Origin: Dunaliella salina
Taxonomy: Eukaryota; Chlorophyta; Chlorophyceae; Chlamydomonadales; Dunaliellaceae
Length of the DNA: 13,599 nucleotides
NCBI GenBank assembly: GCA_002284615.2
Contig: MU069619.1
Coordinates: forward strand, 450,118 to 463,716
Reading direction: 5' to 3'
The position numbers and the translations under genes were made by a program. Below, piece by piece: positions 1 to 9,621 of this stretch. Under the pieces are notes generated by a model, which was not told the DNA's origin, did no database searches, and was given only the letters and a program-made list of their open reading frames with translations. The number at the start of each line of letters is the position of its first letter. Within the stretch, counting starts at the first letter, position 1.

Positions 1-579
1 CCCCCCCAACCCCCCATGCAGTAACCCAACCCGGACAAAAAGGGTGTCAATCTGTTCCTTTTTGAAATAGCTATCAATCTGCACACTTGCCATGCTGGAA
101 AAGTGAGTTGCAGCATATTTATTGGACAAAAACTGAGCAGCGGACGCCCATGCATACCTGCCCTTCCAGGCACCCACAACTAACTTGCAAGTCCACTAAC
201 TGCCCTCCTGACTTCACCATGCATAACCACATCATACATTGTCACTATCCTCAAAGTTTGAACTGATTTGCCGCATGTTCGCCTCTACACCCCCTGCCGC
301 CCACACCCTTGCACGCATGGCACTGACTCCCAGCCATGCATACAGACCCCCCCTTTTACTCAATTCACCCAAAAAGGGTGCCAATTGACAGTCCTTGAGC
401 TCAGGAATCTAATGGTGTCTTTAGAATTCTGTAGGAGTGGCCCAGATAAATTCTGGAGGGGGTGTCCAAAGACCTGTACCTCCCCTTGACCCCCCCCCCT
501 CCCCCCCCAGCCCTCCTCAGTTCAGGCCCATACATAAACCATTCGATAGCCCTTTATCCCAGGATTCCGAATATATAAC
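1..579. other. C-rich non-coding stretch
   Basis: There is no convincing gene here. The segment opens with C-runs and holds many short C-rich words. The phrase AAAAAGGGTG(T/C)CAAT occurs near 38-52 and again near 372-386, so two diverged copies of one sequence may be present. The short plus-strand frame at 268-489 has no recognisable motif and is low-complexity (Pro/Cys/Thr). Confidence 0.5.
490..508. repeat. Poly-C tract (10 C, T, 8 C)
   Basis: A run of ten C, one T and eight C is followed by further C-triplets. Read on the minus strand it is a G-rich tract with enough G-runs to form a quadruplex. Such tracts are also prone to length errors in assembly. Confidence 0.9.
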
Positions 580-581
580 TT

Positions 582-1124
582 TTGAGTGGATCGACCAATG
601 ACGTCCAAAAGTTATGCTTCTTGGAGGCTCCAGCCATTGTCCTAAAATGCCCTGGTGTTGGCTCTGAGCATTATTTTTCAGGCAGTCATGATTACCTCAA
701 CTCAAGAAAAAACCTATTGACATTAAATTTTGCTGGAATAATGGCCCCTCTGGAAGCTGCTGCTGCTCAGCTCGTCATACAAGCAAAAAAAAAGAGTCCA
801 AAAGCCGCAACAAGAGACGCAAACAGGGATATTGAGGTGTTGTTGTGCACCATCTTGAATGTGCTGCTTTGTTCCAATTTCATCATCTACGCTGATAAGC
901 CTATCGTCAACTTGGGAAAAGTCAGGCAATCAACAAAGGCGCTTGCTTCCAAATTGCGTTGCTGTGCCCAATGTCTTCAACATTCAAGACTTTTGTTACA
1001 GGGGTCTTGTGGGTGTAAGCAAAGGAGGGGCTCTGTGGGGGCATGTGAGGGTGGAGTGAAGGAGTATGGGAGAAGGCAAGTCCAGGCATCCAGGAGCATG
1101 GCGGACAAAATCCAGATTCCATGA
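582..1124 (+). CDS. Unrecognised 180-codon open frame, possible exon
   Basis: This is the longest open frame in the window that is not built on a microsatellite. The first in-frame ATG is internal; the coordinate given is a TTG, so the true start is unknown and it could be an internal exon. The predicted protein has an Ala-rich helix-like stretch (LEAAAAQLVIQAKKK) near residues 57-71, a hydrophobic stretch (LLCTILNVLLCSNFIIY) near 86-102, and a Cys- and Arg/Lys-rich C-terminal third. I recognise no domain. The minus strand also has an open frame at 723-929, so the coding strand is not settled. In a window this size a few frames of this length are expected by chance. Confidence 0.2.
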   Translation: MSGSTNDVQKLCFLEAPAIVLKCPGVGSEHYFSGSHDYLNSRKNLLTLNFAGIMAPLEAAAAQLVIQAKKKSPKAATRDANRDIEVLLCTILNVLLCSNFIIYADKPIVNLGKVRQSTKALASKLRCCAQCLQHSRLLLQGSCGCKQRRGSVGACEGGVKEYGRRQVQASRSMADKIQIP

Positions 1125-1224
1125 GCTGTGTAACCTCTTAGTTCAGGCCCTTTGGTGAGATCCCTTGCGCCTTAGCTAATTAGCAAGCCTTTCCTCAGTG
1201 AACTTGGAATCCTTGCCAGGCACA

Positions 1225-1262
1225 TTTTTCTTTTCTCTTTTCTTTTCTTTCCTTTCCTTCCT
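1225..1262 (+). repeat. 38-nt polypyrimidine tract
   Basis: An uninterrupted run of T and C built from TTTTC- and TTTCC-like words. It could be a splice-acceptor tract, but no coding exon follows it. It may simply be a simple-sequence repeat. Confidence 0.85.
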
Positions 1263-1558
1263 GTCCTTGATATTCAAAAAACTCCCAGACGGGGTCATCT
1301 GATGACCAAAATCAGCCAGTTTTTGCATGCTCTTTGCATACGTGAACTGGCACCTCTACTTCCTTTGGTAGCTTTTTCTAGCACTAGAATTCCAGAGGTG
1401 CCATTCCTGGCGCACATGCCTAATTGGCGTGAACGCTTCCAGAAAGATAACGTGTTATTCAGCAAAAATAACTTCTAAGGGCTCTACACACAAATTGCAG
1501 CCGGTGGAAAAAAAACATTTGAAGCGGTGGGTATGTTGAAGGAAAAAGGGCCCTACCG

Positions 1559-1582
1559 CCTTGCTTGCCTCCCTTGACAATC
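1559..1582. repeat. Diverged interspersed repeat, copy 1
   Basis: This 24-bp segment matches 1838-1861 at 21 of 24 positions. Similarity continues loosely upstream (GGAAAAAGGG against AGAAAAGGAG). The word AACATATCATTT also occurs near both copies, at 1588-1599 and 1804-1815. Confidence 0.6.
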
Positions 1583-1588
1583 TGGGAA

Positions 1589-1626
1589 CATATCATTTAT
1601 TATTACACATATCACTTATTATTACA
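1589..1626. repeat. 19-bp tandem duplication
   Basis: Two adjacent 19-bp units differ only at the eighth base (CATATCATTTATTATTACA and CATATCACTTATTATTACA). Confidence 0.9.
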
Positions 1627-3741
<2,115 letters not shown>

Positions 3742-3857
3742 GGGCAAACCGAACAATGACTTTTTGGTCGGATTTTTGCCTCAGACCCAGAGGTCCGGGG
3801 TTTGACTCCCACTCTCCCCGGACTTTTTACTGACGCAGTTCCGGGCAAACCGGACAA
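3742..3857 (+). mobile_element. tRNA-like (SINE-type) element with flanking repeats
   Basis: A 15-bp sequence GGGCAAACCGAACAA (3742-3756) recurs with one mismatch at 3843-3857. The 86 bp between them look derived from a tRNA. An A-box-like segment lies at 3757-3772. An anticodon-arm-like stem GCCTC/GAGGT with a 7-nt loop lies at 3778-3794. A B-box-like GGTTTGACTCC (consensus GGTTCGANTCC) lies at 3799-3809. A T5 run, the usual RNA polymerase III stop, begins at 3824. The acceptor ends do not pair and position 33 of the loop is not T, so this is not a working tRNA. The best reading is a tRNA-derived retroposon or tRNA pseudogene with target-site duplications. The flanks could instead be an unrelated local repeat. 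Confidence 0.45.
3793..3823. repeat. 8-bp perfect inverted repeat, hairpin
   Basis: GTCCGGGG (3793-3800) and CCCCGGAC (3816-3823) are exact reverse complements separated by 15 nt, and TTTTT follows. The loop contains most of the B-box-like motif, so the hairpin overlaps the T-arm of the tRNA-like element. Confidence 0.85.
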
Positions 3858-4224
3858 GCACGAGGGGCCCCTGAACTTCCCTGCCAAAAAGCATGCAAAA
3901 TAGGCAATTTCGAGTGTCAGATACTTATCTGCCCCCGCAATGGTGCTTTGATCAACTGATGCTGCGTCATTCTCAAGGTCTCTGTTGGGGCCCTTGCTTA
4001 GTCTTTTTTATTTGTCAGAACAAAGGGGCCAGATGGGGCGTTGGCTCTGAGTACCCTATTTTCATAAATCAATTTAGCAAGAAATTTCACTGCATATGTA
4101 ACTCTTTTTTGACTGTGAGCAGGAGGCGTCATAACGCATAACTGTTGGGACCCATGACAATTCCTTTAAAAAGTACATGTGCTGAGCTCAAAAGCTATCA
4201 ATTGGTAAACATATGGGTCTAACT
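3858..4224. other. No gene seen
   Basis: An 82-codon plus-strand frame at 3893-4141 has no motif or clear splice boundaries. I see nothing else that can be supported. Confidence 0.4.
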
Positions 4225-4248
4225 GGGGGGGGGGGGGGGGGGGGGGGG
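4225..4248 (+). repeat. Run of 24 G
   Basis: Twenty-four consecutive G are followed by TCGAGGGGG. Such a run is rare in most genomes, can form quadruplex structures, and is a common place for sequencing or assembly length error. Confidence 0.97.
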
Positions 4249-4717
4249 TCGAGGGGGTTTGAAGTCTTTAAGATCCCCCCTCTAAAGCTTTACAGAGCCA
4301 CTACAGAGCTCTAAATATACCGTTAGACGCCTGAGATTGCCAAACTGTTGATTGCCACCCTGTTTGAGCAAATCATGTAAAAGAGGGGGTCTCTGTGCAA
4401 GAATCAGAATCAGTGCCTCATGCACATAGGTGTAGGTCCCAGGGGCTGCGGAGGTGAACATGCAGCAAACAAATCCAAACTTCTAGATTAGTTACCATGA
4501 ACTCTGTGCTATTCCTTACTTGAAATGGTAGTTTGAGGACTTGTACTCCACTTTTGAGAGCCTGGGAAAGGCAGGCATGTACAAGCGTCTGCAGCTCAGT
4601 TTTTGCCTCATATCTCTGCTGCAAGTCACTCCTTTGATGCAAGAAGCATACAGACGGATGGGAATTTAAACAGGGGCAGATTGGTACCCATTTTTGTCTT
4701 GGTTAGGTTACTCAAAA
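4249..4717. other. No gene seen
   Basis: Only short frames are present, for example 74 codons on the minus strand at 4418-4642. None has a recognisable motif. Confidence 0.4.
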
Positions 4718-4767
4718 GGGAGGTTTGGGGGGTTGGGAGAGGGGCGTGGGGTGTCCAGGGGTCTGGG
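4718..4767 (+). other. G-quadruplex-forming sequence
   Basis: Seven G-runs of three or more fall within 50 nt. The core at 4727-4751 has runs of 6, 3, 4 and 4 G separated by loops of 2, 3 and 3 nt, which is a textbook intramolecular quadruplex motif. I see no gene whose promoter or terminus it clearly marks. Confidence 0.75.
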
Positions 4768-5182
4768 CCAAAACTTTGCCACGACGTCCTATTGTTCTTT
4801 TTGACGCGTCATGCTAGGAATGTGCTTCTCCTCCATGATTGACTTGTGCTAATGACTGGAGGACTCATTGCTTCTAAGGGATCGATCCTGCAAGAGAGTC
4901 TAGGGGCAAAAGTCCTACCAAAATAATGAAGCAGCCAAAGAAGCAAAAAAAACAGTACGACCCTCCCTATAATTTTTGGTGAATGGCAGGGTAAGCACTC
5001 TTTTTCTTGCTGTACCATTTGAAAATCCCTGGCAATTGCTTACAGACCCATGTAGGTTTCTTGGTACAAATGTTCTCAGAAAGATGCACCCATAATAGAT
5101 GCAAATAGATGCCGTTTTAGGTAGCAAGTTGACCATGAAGAAAGCACCGTTGTTTCCATTTTAATTTGTTTTGTCTTGATAG
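4768..5182. other. No supported gene; possible intron
   Basis: Short frames occur on the minus strand (4809-5018 and 4915-5136) without motifs. The stretch ends in TTTGTCTTGATAG, a possible splice acceptor for the plus-strand exon that follows. Confidence 0.35.
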
Positions 5183-5396
5183 GGTACGGTTCATTCACCT
5201 GTTTTGCGCGCTTTGAAGCAGAATTCCCAGCCTGCCAATCCCTCGGCCTTCTTTTCTTGTGGGATACGGAGGAGTTGGATGGCTTTGCCTGCACCCAGGA
5301 AGCCGCAAACAACAGGTGTCATTGCAAGGACGTTGCTTACGTTCTACGCGAAACATGCACAAACCCCATCTCCTGGGGAATACACATATTACAGCG
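5183..5396 (+). CDS. Possible internal exon, unknown product
   Basis: The segment is bounded by an acceptor-like TTTTGTCTTGATAG and a donor-like GTAAAG, and one frame is open across all 214 nt. The translation is rich in Pro, Ser, Arg and Lys in its first half (for example RRSWMALPAPRKPQTTG), with no domain I recognise. The segment is richer in CpG than its surroundings, as several exon candidates here are. The opposite strand contains an equally neat candidate at 5199-5288, so the coding strand is ambiguous. Confidence 0.22.
5199..5288 (-). CDS. Alternative minus-strand exon with nuclear-signal-like basic patches
   Basis: On the minus strand this 90-nt segment is bounded by GGGTGCAG (acceptor) and GTGAATG (donor) and is open in phase 0 over 30 codons. 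The peptide contains the basic clusters KKRRPR and KRAK about 15 residues apart, resembling a bipartite nuclear localisation signal. It lies about 2.1 kb downstream of the minus-strand AT-hook exon, so it could belong to the same or another nuclear protein. It directly competes with the plus-strand exon at 5183-5396. Confidence 0.2.
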
Positions 5397-6016
5397 GTAA
5401 AGAATCAGTCATGCTCATATCTGCTTCCCCAGATGCATACCACAGGACACTACAAAAGAATGACTCAGACTCCAGCAGGTTAAGAACTTGCTTTAGTGTA
5501 GGGTTGGAGATGTAAATTCAGTTAGGGTCTCAACTACAATTGCAGGGAATCAAAGCAACATGGGTCCCTCCCAGGAGGTACACGATTTTGGGAAAATACT
5601 TCGTGCCACCTTAAAAGTATGGGGATATCCCCATCAATGGGCCTCCATACATCTAAGTTCTGCTGATCTGGGGGGTCCTGCGGTTGGTTCCACCCAGGCT
5701 AATTAGTGTGCCTGTGGAGGAGCGAACAAGTGTCATACAAATGGCTAACATCCATATGAACATGGAGCTTTGCATGAGCATATTTGGCATGATTGCTTTT
5801 GAAACATATGCAGTACACTGTGTACCCAATCCTTCAATCTTTTATCTGGTCCAATAACTTTGAAGCTTGTGAGCATCAGCCATACAGATTGCAACAAATG
5901 TAATCTGTCACCATTTTGTCCCAATCCAAATTTTCTGAGTTGAGCTTTTTGGGTCAGGTTTGGTTACAGGCCTTTGTGTTTCCACTTAGCTGCCCTTACA
6001 AGCGGACATAGCAACC
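5397..6016. other. No gene seen; intron or spacer
   Basis: There is no convincing coding frame. A 16-bp palindrome lies at 5619-5634. The rest is ordinary AT-rich sequence. Confidence 0.4.
5619..5634. repeat. 16-bp perfect palindrome
   Basis: ATGGGGATATCCCCAT equals its own reverse complement. It could be a dimeric protein binding site, but it may also be chance. Confidence 0.85.
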
Positions 6017-6138
6017 TAGCCTAACCTAACTAACCTAACCAAACCTTACCTTACCTACCTTACTTAACGCTTTACCTTACCTTACCCTTACCTTAATTCA
6101 ATTTAGCTTACCTTAATGCACCTGACCTGACCTGACCT
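6017..6138. repeat. Degenerate pentamer repeat, CCTAA to CCTTA to CCTGA
   Basis: About 120 bp are built mostly of 5-mers on a CCTNA theme. The array begins with CCTAA words, passes through many CTTAC/CCTTA words, and ends with three CCTGA units. On the minus strand these read TTAGG, TAAGG and TCAGG. The array is imperfect, with insertions such as GCTT and AATTCAATT. Confidence 0.85.
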
Positions 6139-6428
6139 TTCCCTAGGGTCTCAAAACACTAAACTAAACTAATTTTATCAGAATTCAGATTGCAGATTGA
6201 ATACCTGCTCACTTCCAGCTCCTGCAGCAGGACCCTTGTCTTTTGGTTGGCCGACCATGTTTTAAAAAAAGAGAAGCTGGACAGGATGACCAGGAAGAGT
6301 ATGGATTCATGAGTTTTGGTTTTTGCACGCCAAAAGTGGCTCCACTGCACACTCTGTCCCTCTCTCAAGCTGTATGGTAGGTAAGCGCTTGTGTTTTAGC
6401 AATACTTCAACATGCATGCGTGCTCTAG

Positions 6429-6592
6429 GCCAACTAAAGGAAAGCTTTCTGCATCAATCCTTCAGCATCCTTGCAGAGGGACGACTGAACATAAGCACAA
6501 TAATGTTTGGGCCAACAAGCTCTGGCAAAGCTCAGTTCCTGAAGCATTTGAGGGTCTTGAAGGCACTTTCATGTGATTGTGGTCAAGTGTGA
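6429..6592 (+). pseudogene. Kinesin-like P-loop fragment with defective Walker A motif
   Basis: A frame preceded by the acceptor-like GTGCTCTAG encodes STIMFGPTSSGKAQ (P-loop at 6509-6532) before a stop at 6590. The sequence around it resembles the motor domain of kinesins, where a hydrophobic strand is followed by GQT(G/S)SGKT or GPT(G/S)SGKS. Here the final Thr or Ser that coordinates Mg-ATP is Ala, and no downstream motor motif (switch I NxxSSRSH, switch II DLAGSE) was found. It may be a decayed exon, an exon whose continuation I cannot find, or coincidence. The minus strand over the same bases is also open (6462-6761), so confidence is low. Confidence 0.2.
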
Positions 6593-6761
6593 CATTGAGG
6601 GCCATGGTACCTGATCTGCTCCAGTGTTGTTGTTCAATGGACAAGCCACTCCTTCGGAAGACAGTACATGAAAAACAGTAAGGTGGGCATTGTTTACTTA
6701 CATGGCAAGTGCCCTGGTAAGAACCAGGAGGCCACTCAGAATTGCAGCAATCTCCTTCCGC
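6462..6761 (-). CDS. Unrecognised 99-codon minus-strand open frame, Cys-rich start
   Basis: The frame is open from just after a TAA to a TGA at 6462. Its first third is Cys-rich (CC, then CHVSKQCPPYCFSC), and the rest is Ser/Leu-rich. The donor-like GTAAGTAA after TTGCCAT (near 6700) lies inside it, so it might be interrupted by an intron. I recognise no family. It overlaps the kinesin-like plus-strand fragment, and at most one of the two is likely real. Confidence 0.15.
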   Translation of the reverse strand, partial: AEGDCCNSEWPPGSYQGTCHVSKQCPPYCFSCTVFRRSGLSIEQQHWSRSGTMALNVTLDHNHMKVPSRPSNASGTELCQSLLAQTLLCLCSVVPLQGC

Positions 6762-7393
6762 TTAAGGTTCCAAGGTTACAAGGGCACAAGGAGAAGAAGG
6801 GACCAAACGATTGCTAGCCCGAGCAAAAAATTCCCACCATAGCGAATGTTCCGTTCAAGAGATAAAGCAGTACAACAATTTATTGGCCCTGTCTCTACAA
6901 TCGTATTTCATTTCAAGTATCAATGTGCTATTGGTCTCACCTGAAGCATGCCTGCAAGTTGGACAACTTTCTTAAATTGCTGATTTCACAGGACGATCAT
7001 TCATCTAGAACTTGCAATCTAGCCAAGCAATCCTTTCTGGTCAAGCTTTCCTACCATTTCTGAGATTCCAAACACATTGCGACAGGCAGAAGACCGGCTT
7101 TTGCCTTACCTTTTGCAAACAAGAGAAAAAATTAACTCCGTTCTGTATTGCCTATCAAATCCCATTCACTGCACCGGGATTTTTCTTATGAGTTGCTTGA
7201 AGCCCTGATGTGCCAGCCACCACAACTTCATGTGTTTCAGGAGTACACAGGTAGAGGCTCAAAGCCACTCAATTCTTGTGCAGGTACCTTAAAAGAGGCC
7301 TTTCACCAAAAACTGGCTTATTTCAAGCTTGTCTTGAGAGATGCTAAATTCTCTTTCAGTAACAGTACACCTTCAAAGACCCTAATGCTTGGA
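6762..7393. other. No supported gene; region 3' of the AT-hook model
   Basis: Splice-like sites occur on both strands: plus GTGTTTCAG near 7239 and minus GCAAAAGGTAAGG near 7113. I could not assemble a convincing coding chain. The plus-strand frame at 7148-7507 runs antisense through the AT-hook exon and has no motif. Confidence 0.35.
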
Positions 7394-7571
7394 TCATTCC
7401 AAGTGCACCTTGAGAGTCCCCAAGCTGTCGGATGCTGCAGCTCCCTTGACCTTCGGAGGCCGGCCCCTTTTTTTGGGTGGAACTTGGGGCTGAAGAGCAA
7501 CAGGTAGGAGCAAGATTAATGTTTGCAACCCGAGTGCAAGATGTGAGGTGCAAACACACAAAATGTGAGGT

Positions 7572-7663
<92 letters not shown>

Positions 7664-8784
7664 CTTTGCTACACGTGCCCAAGGACATAGCCATTTCCTT
7701 TGAGGGCCTCCGCTGCAGAAAGCGATGGAAAAAGTAGAAGAAGAAAGACTGACAGGCATGTGCGAGAACACAAAGAAGAAAACGAGGGGCTCACGCGGCA
7801 AGGCACAGCTCCTGAGCACGATAAGACACAATAAGCAGGCACAAGGTCCCAAGTTTTACAAGGAGAGCCTCGCACTGTAGTTAAAGTTTGGTCTATGGCA
7901 ATAAGAGGATGTTCAGGCATTAGAGGGATGGCCAAGGGGGCTACGTCCATTGTCATGCAATAAAGCCTGAAAACACAGTGTTCAATGTTAGTCCCATCAT
8001 TTGAAGGGTCCATGGAAATAAAAGCTGCAACCTCTTTTTGACTTTCTTGTTGTTGGTTATGCTGACACCTAGCAATTCAGCTGCATCATGCTAAAGGTGG
8101 TAAAACACACTTCCCTTTATTTGTAAGCTGATGCCTGGCTACTGGAAACTTCTTAGCAAGGATTCCCAGGCCGTTCCACCTTTGTCTGCTCTTCATTCAT
8201 CCCTTCATCCTCCTCCTCTTCCTGTGGGGTCTCGTCGTTCATGTACATTCCAGGAGGATTTACAAGTATTGTAGCTCCTCGGCCCAAAGCCTGCCCATGC
8301 GTTGCCCGCCCAGAAAATGCGAGAGCACATGCTGGTAACTGCAAAAGTGAGAAGTGACAATGACCTTTAACTTGACAAACCAGAATGTGTAGCAGGAGTA
8401 CTCAGTGCTGCCAGGATTCCTTTCAAGCATGCATTAGGCACGTGAGGTGCATTTAGACTGGAAATGGCAAAAGCCCAGTACTCATAAGCGCCAAGCAAAA
8501 AGCAACAAAAAGGAAGAATTCTCTTTTTGTTCCAATGAAATGATTTCTATGCTCTCATTATTTTGAAATCAGGACAAAAACAGATACGGCGTGGCATTCC
8601 CTCCTAGCAGCAGTCTACCTAAAAGCTTCATAACAGCATGTAATGTTCCGTGGCTTGATTACATACAGTGGGCTTACCAATTGTTCAGCTGCCTAGTCAC
8701 ATTTCCATTGTGTGAACAAGAAGGTGACCTTGACCCCTTCCACTCTTTGTGTGCAAGTTGCGACATTGCTGCAAGCTCTTTCAT
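7394..8784 (-). CDS. AT-hook protein, five-exon model (140 residues)
   Basis: The inferred exons on the minus strand are 8784-8678 (ATG start), 8338-8264, 7966-7860, 7712-7675 and 7489-7394 (TGA stop). All four introns are GT...AG, and the summed 423 nt stay in one frame. The acceptors before the last two exons have strong pyrimidine tracts. The protein is mostly unrecognisable. Near its C-terminus (residues about 115-122) lies KKRGRPPK, a canonical AT-hook that binds the minor groove of AT-rich DNA, so a nuclear chromatin or transcription role is likely if the gene is real. Exon 1 is Ser/His/Asn-rich and exon 3 is hydrophobic. The last two exons with the AT-hook are the best supported. Splice choices further upstream are inference, and the gene may extend beyond 8784 or past 7394. 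Confidence 0.33.
7442..7474 (-). other. AT-hook motif KKRGRPPKVKG
   Basis: The minus strand encodes the core RGRP flanked by Lys and Pro, exactly the pattern of HMGA-type AT-hooks. It sits 15 nt into an exon whose acceptor is TGTTGCTCTTCAG. The plus strand over the same bases gives only an anonymous frame. Confidence 0.45.
7574..7661 (+). repeat. (AC)44 microsatellite
   Basis: A perfect AC array of 88 nt. On the minus strand it reads (GT)44 and lies inside the putative intron just before the AT-hook exon. It starts directly beside an alternative donor at 7662. It is in the opposite orientation to the (GT)53 array at 2231-2337. Confidence 0.99.
8180..8338 (-). CDS. Alternative longer version of the second AT-hook-gene exon
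   Basis: From the acceptor TCTCACTTTTGCAG a second frame stays open for 159 nt to a possible GTGGAA donor. It gives a peptide with an acidic run (QEEEEDEG) after a Gly/Ala-rich start. An acidic tract would also suit a nuclear protein. All three frames are open over part of this segment, so I cannot choose between this and the shorter exon used in the main model. Confidence 0.2.
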
Positions 8785-8867
8785 GTGATGCCTTCCATTG
8801 TTGCGTCATCAATAAGACATTTCTCTGTGCGAGCTTGCAACTACATCCGAATTTCAGCAAGCAGGCA

Positions 8868-8939
8868 TACCTGATTCATTCTGCTGTGGGATTGAGAGCA
8901 ATTTAGTCCAGAGTATCTCGGCTGAAGTCGAGGAAAAGA
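8868..8939 (-). CDS. Possible 72-nt minus-strand exon
   Basis: On the minus strand the segment is bounded by CTGCTTCAAATGCAG and by GTATGC after AATGAATCAG. It is open in two frames, one of them phase 0 with 24 codons and Ser/Arg-rich. It could be an upstream exon of the AT-hook gene. A plus-strand frame over the same bases (with SAEVEEKNSAFEAEG) is also open and has its own splice-like ends, so the strand is uncertain. Confidence 0.17.
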
Positions 8940-9090
8940 ACTCTGCATTTGAAGCAGAAGGTGTGACCGTGAGGAAGAGTGGTTGAGTAACAAGAGTCAG
9001 AGTGCAAACGATTCTAGTAAGCCAAGGGAGCTGCAGCCCCGGCTCACATGAAGAGACACATGGTGTTTGCTTGGCTTTGCCTGTTCCCAG

Positions 9091-9255
9091 GAGGGAGCTC
9101 ACAAGCATGCAATAGAGCCTTTTGCAAGCAATTGGATGCATGGTGCATCATCCCTCAGCACACAATGCATGCCCTCTGACCCTTCAATGTCGAGGCTTCC
9201 CCTTCCTACCATTTCTTTAAGTATTACAGAGGATTCAAGGTGCAAGAGAACCTGA
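9091..9255 (+). CDS. Possible plus-strand exon, Ser/Pro-rich
   Basis: The acceptor-like TTTGCCTGTTCCCAG precedes a frame open for 54 codons to TGA at 9253. The peptide is rich in Ser, Pro, Met and His with no motif. A second acceptor-like TTTAAGTATTACAG at 9215-9228 could switch the frame and continue into the GC-rich block that follows. Confidence 0.17.
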   Translation, partial: EGAHKHAIEPFASNWMHGASSLSTQCMPSDPSMSRLPLPTISLSITEDSRCKRT

Positions 9256-9535
9256 GACACTTTGTCCCATGTGAGGAGAAACCTGAGGGCACAAAGGCTC
9301 CCCGACCTTGATACACGAGTCGTCCAAGTACAAGCCCACCTGCGAATCCGCCTACGAATCCTTCAAGAAAAACGAGCCAAGAAGGCCCCCGAGCACCTAG
9401 GCGGCTCTCCGGGGTATCAAGCCCTTTCCAAGAGATGCCCGGATTCAGGGACAACTCCAGCCTTCCTCATTCCCTTCAGCAAAATGATTAATCAGATGAG
9501 CGGCGACTGAGGTTTGATCATCATCGCTCAGGTTC
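9231..9535. other. GC- and CpG-rich block with several open frames
   Basis: The block stands out from its AT-rich surroundings and is dense in CpG between about 9300 and 9450, which suggests coding sequence. One plus frame, broken by TGA at 9309 and TAA at 9489, gives a Ser/Pro/Arg-rich peptide (SRPSTSPPANPPTNPSRK). Another plus frame (9262-9510) is open without a break and is Arg/Leu-rich. On the minus strand 9224-9454 gives a Gly-rich hydrophobic stretch (GFVGGFAGGLVLG), and near 9543-9448 there is an ATG-initiated acidic peptide beginning MNENLSDDD. Exonic character is likely, but strand and frame are unresolved. Confidence 0.3.
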
Positions 9536-9621
9536 TCATTCATTCACATATTCGGAACAAATCTGCCAATCGTTTGCAAGAATTGATAAACAATTATTTT
9601 TCTCAAACCATCAGCTCAGAA

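Larger units (their letters stand above)
1125..1588. other. No gene seen; AT-rich spacer
   Basis: I see no open frame or RNA gene here apart from the polypyrimidine tract annotated separately. The segment near 1538-1588 is related to a second copy near 1805-1875. Confidence 0.5.

Noticed and set aside
3757..3823. A functional tRNA gene
   Set aside because: The acceptor ends do not pair, the T-stem has mismatches and the base before the anticodon is not T.
3793..3828. Bacterial rho-independent terminator (GC hairpin followed by TTTTT)
   Set aside because: The context is eukaryotic and no gene ends here; the hairpin overlaps the T-arm-like part of the tRNA-derived element.
6017..6138. Telomere remnant
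   Set aside because: The unit changes within the array and is mixed with non-unit words, unlike a true telomeric tract.
7356..7852. Minus-strand frames of 112-152 codons through the CA repeat
   Set aside because: The middle is microsatellite translation. Only the AT-hook end is meaningful, and it is better explained as a separate exon after an intron.
9309..9311. TGA as selenocysteine or reassigned codon
   Set aside because: No SECIS-type element was recognised, other candidate exons use TGA as an apparent stop, and a splicing or mutation explanation is simpler.
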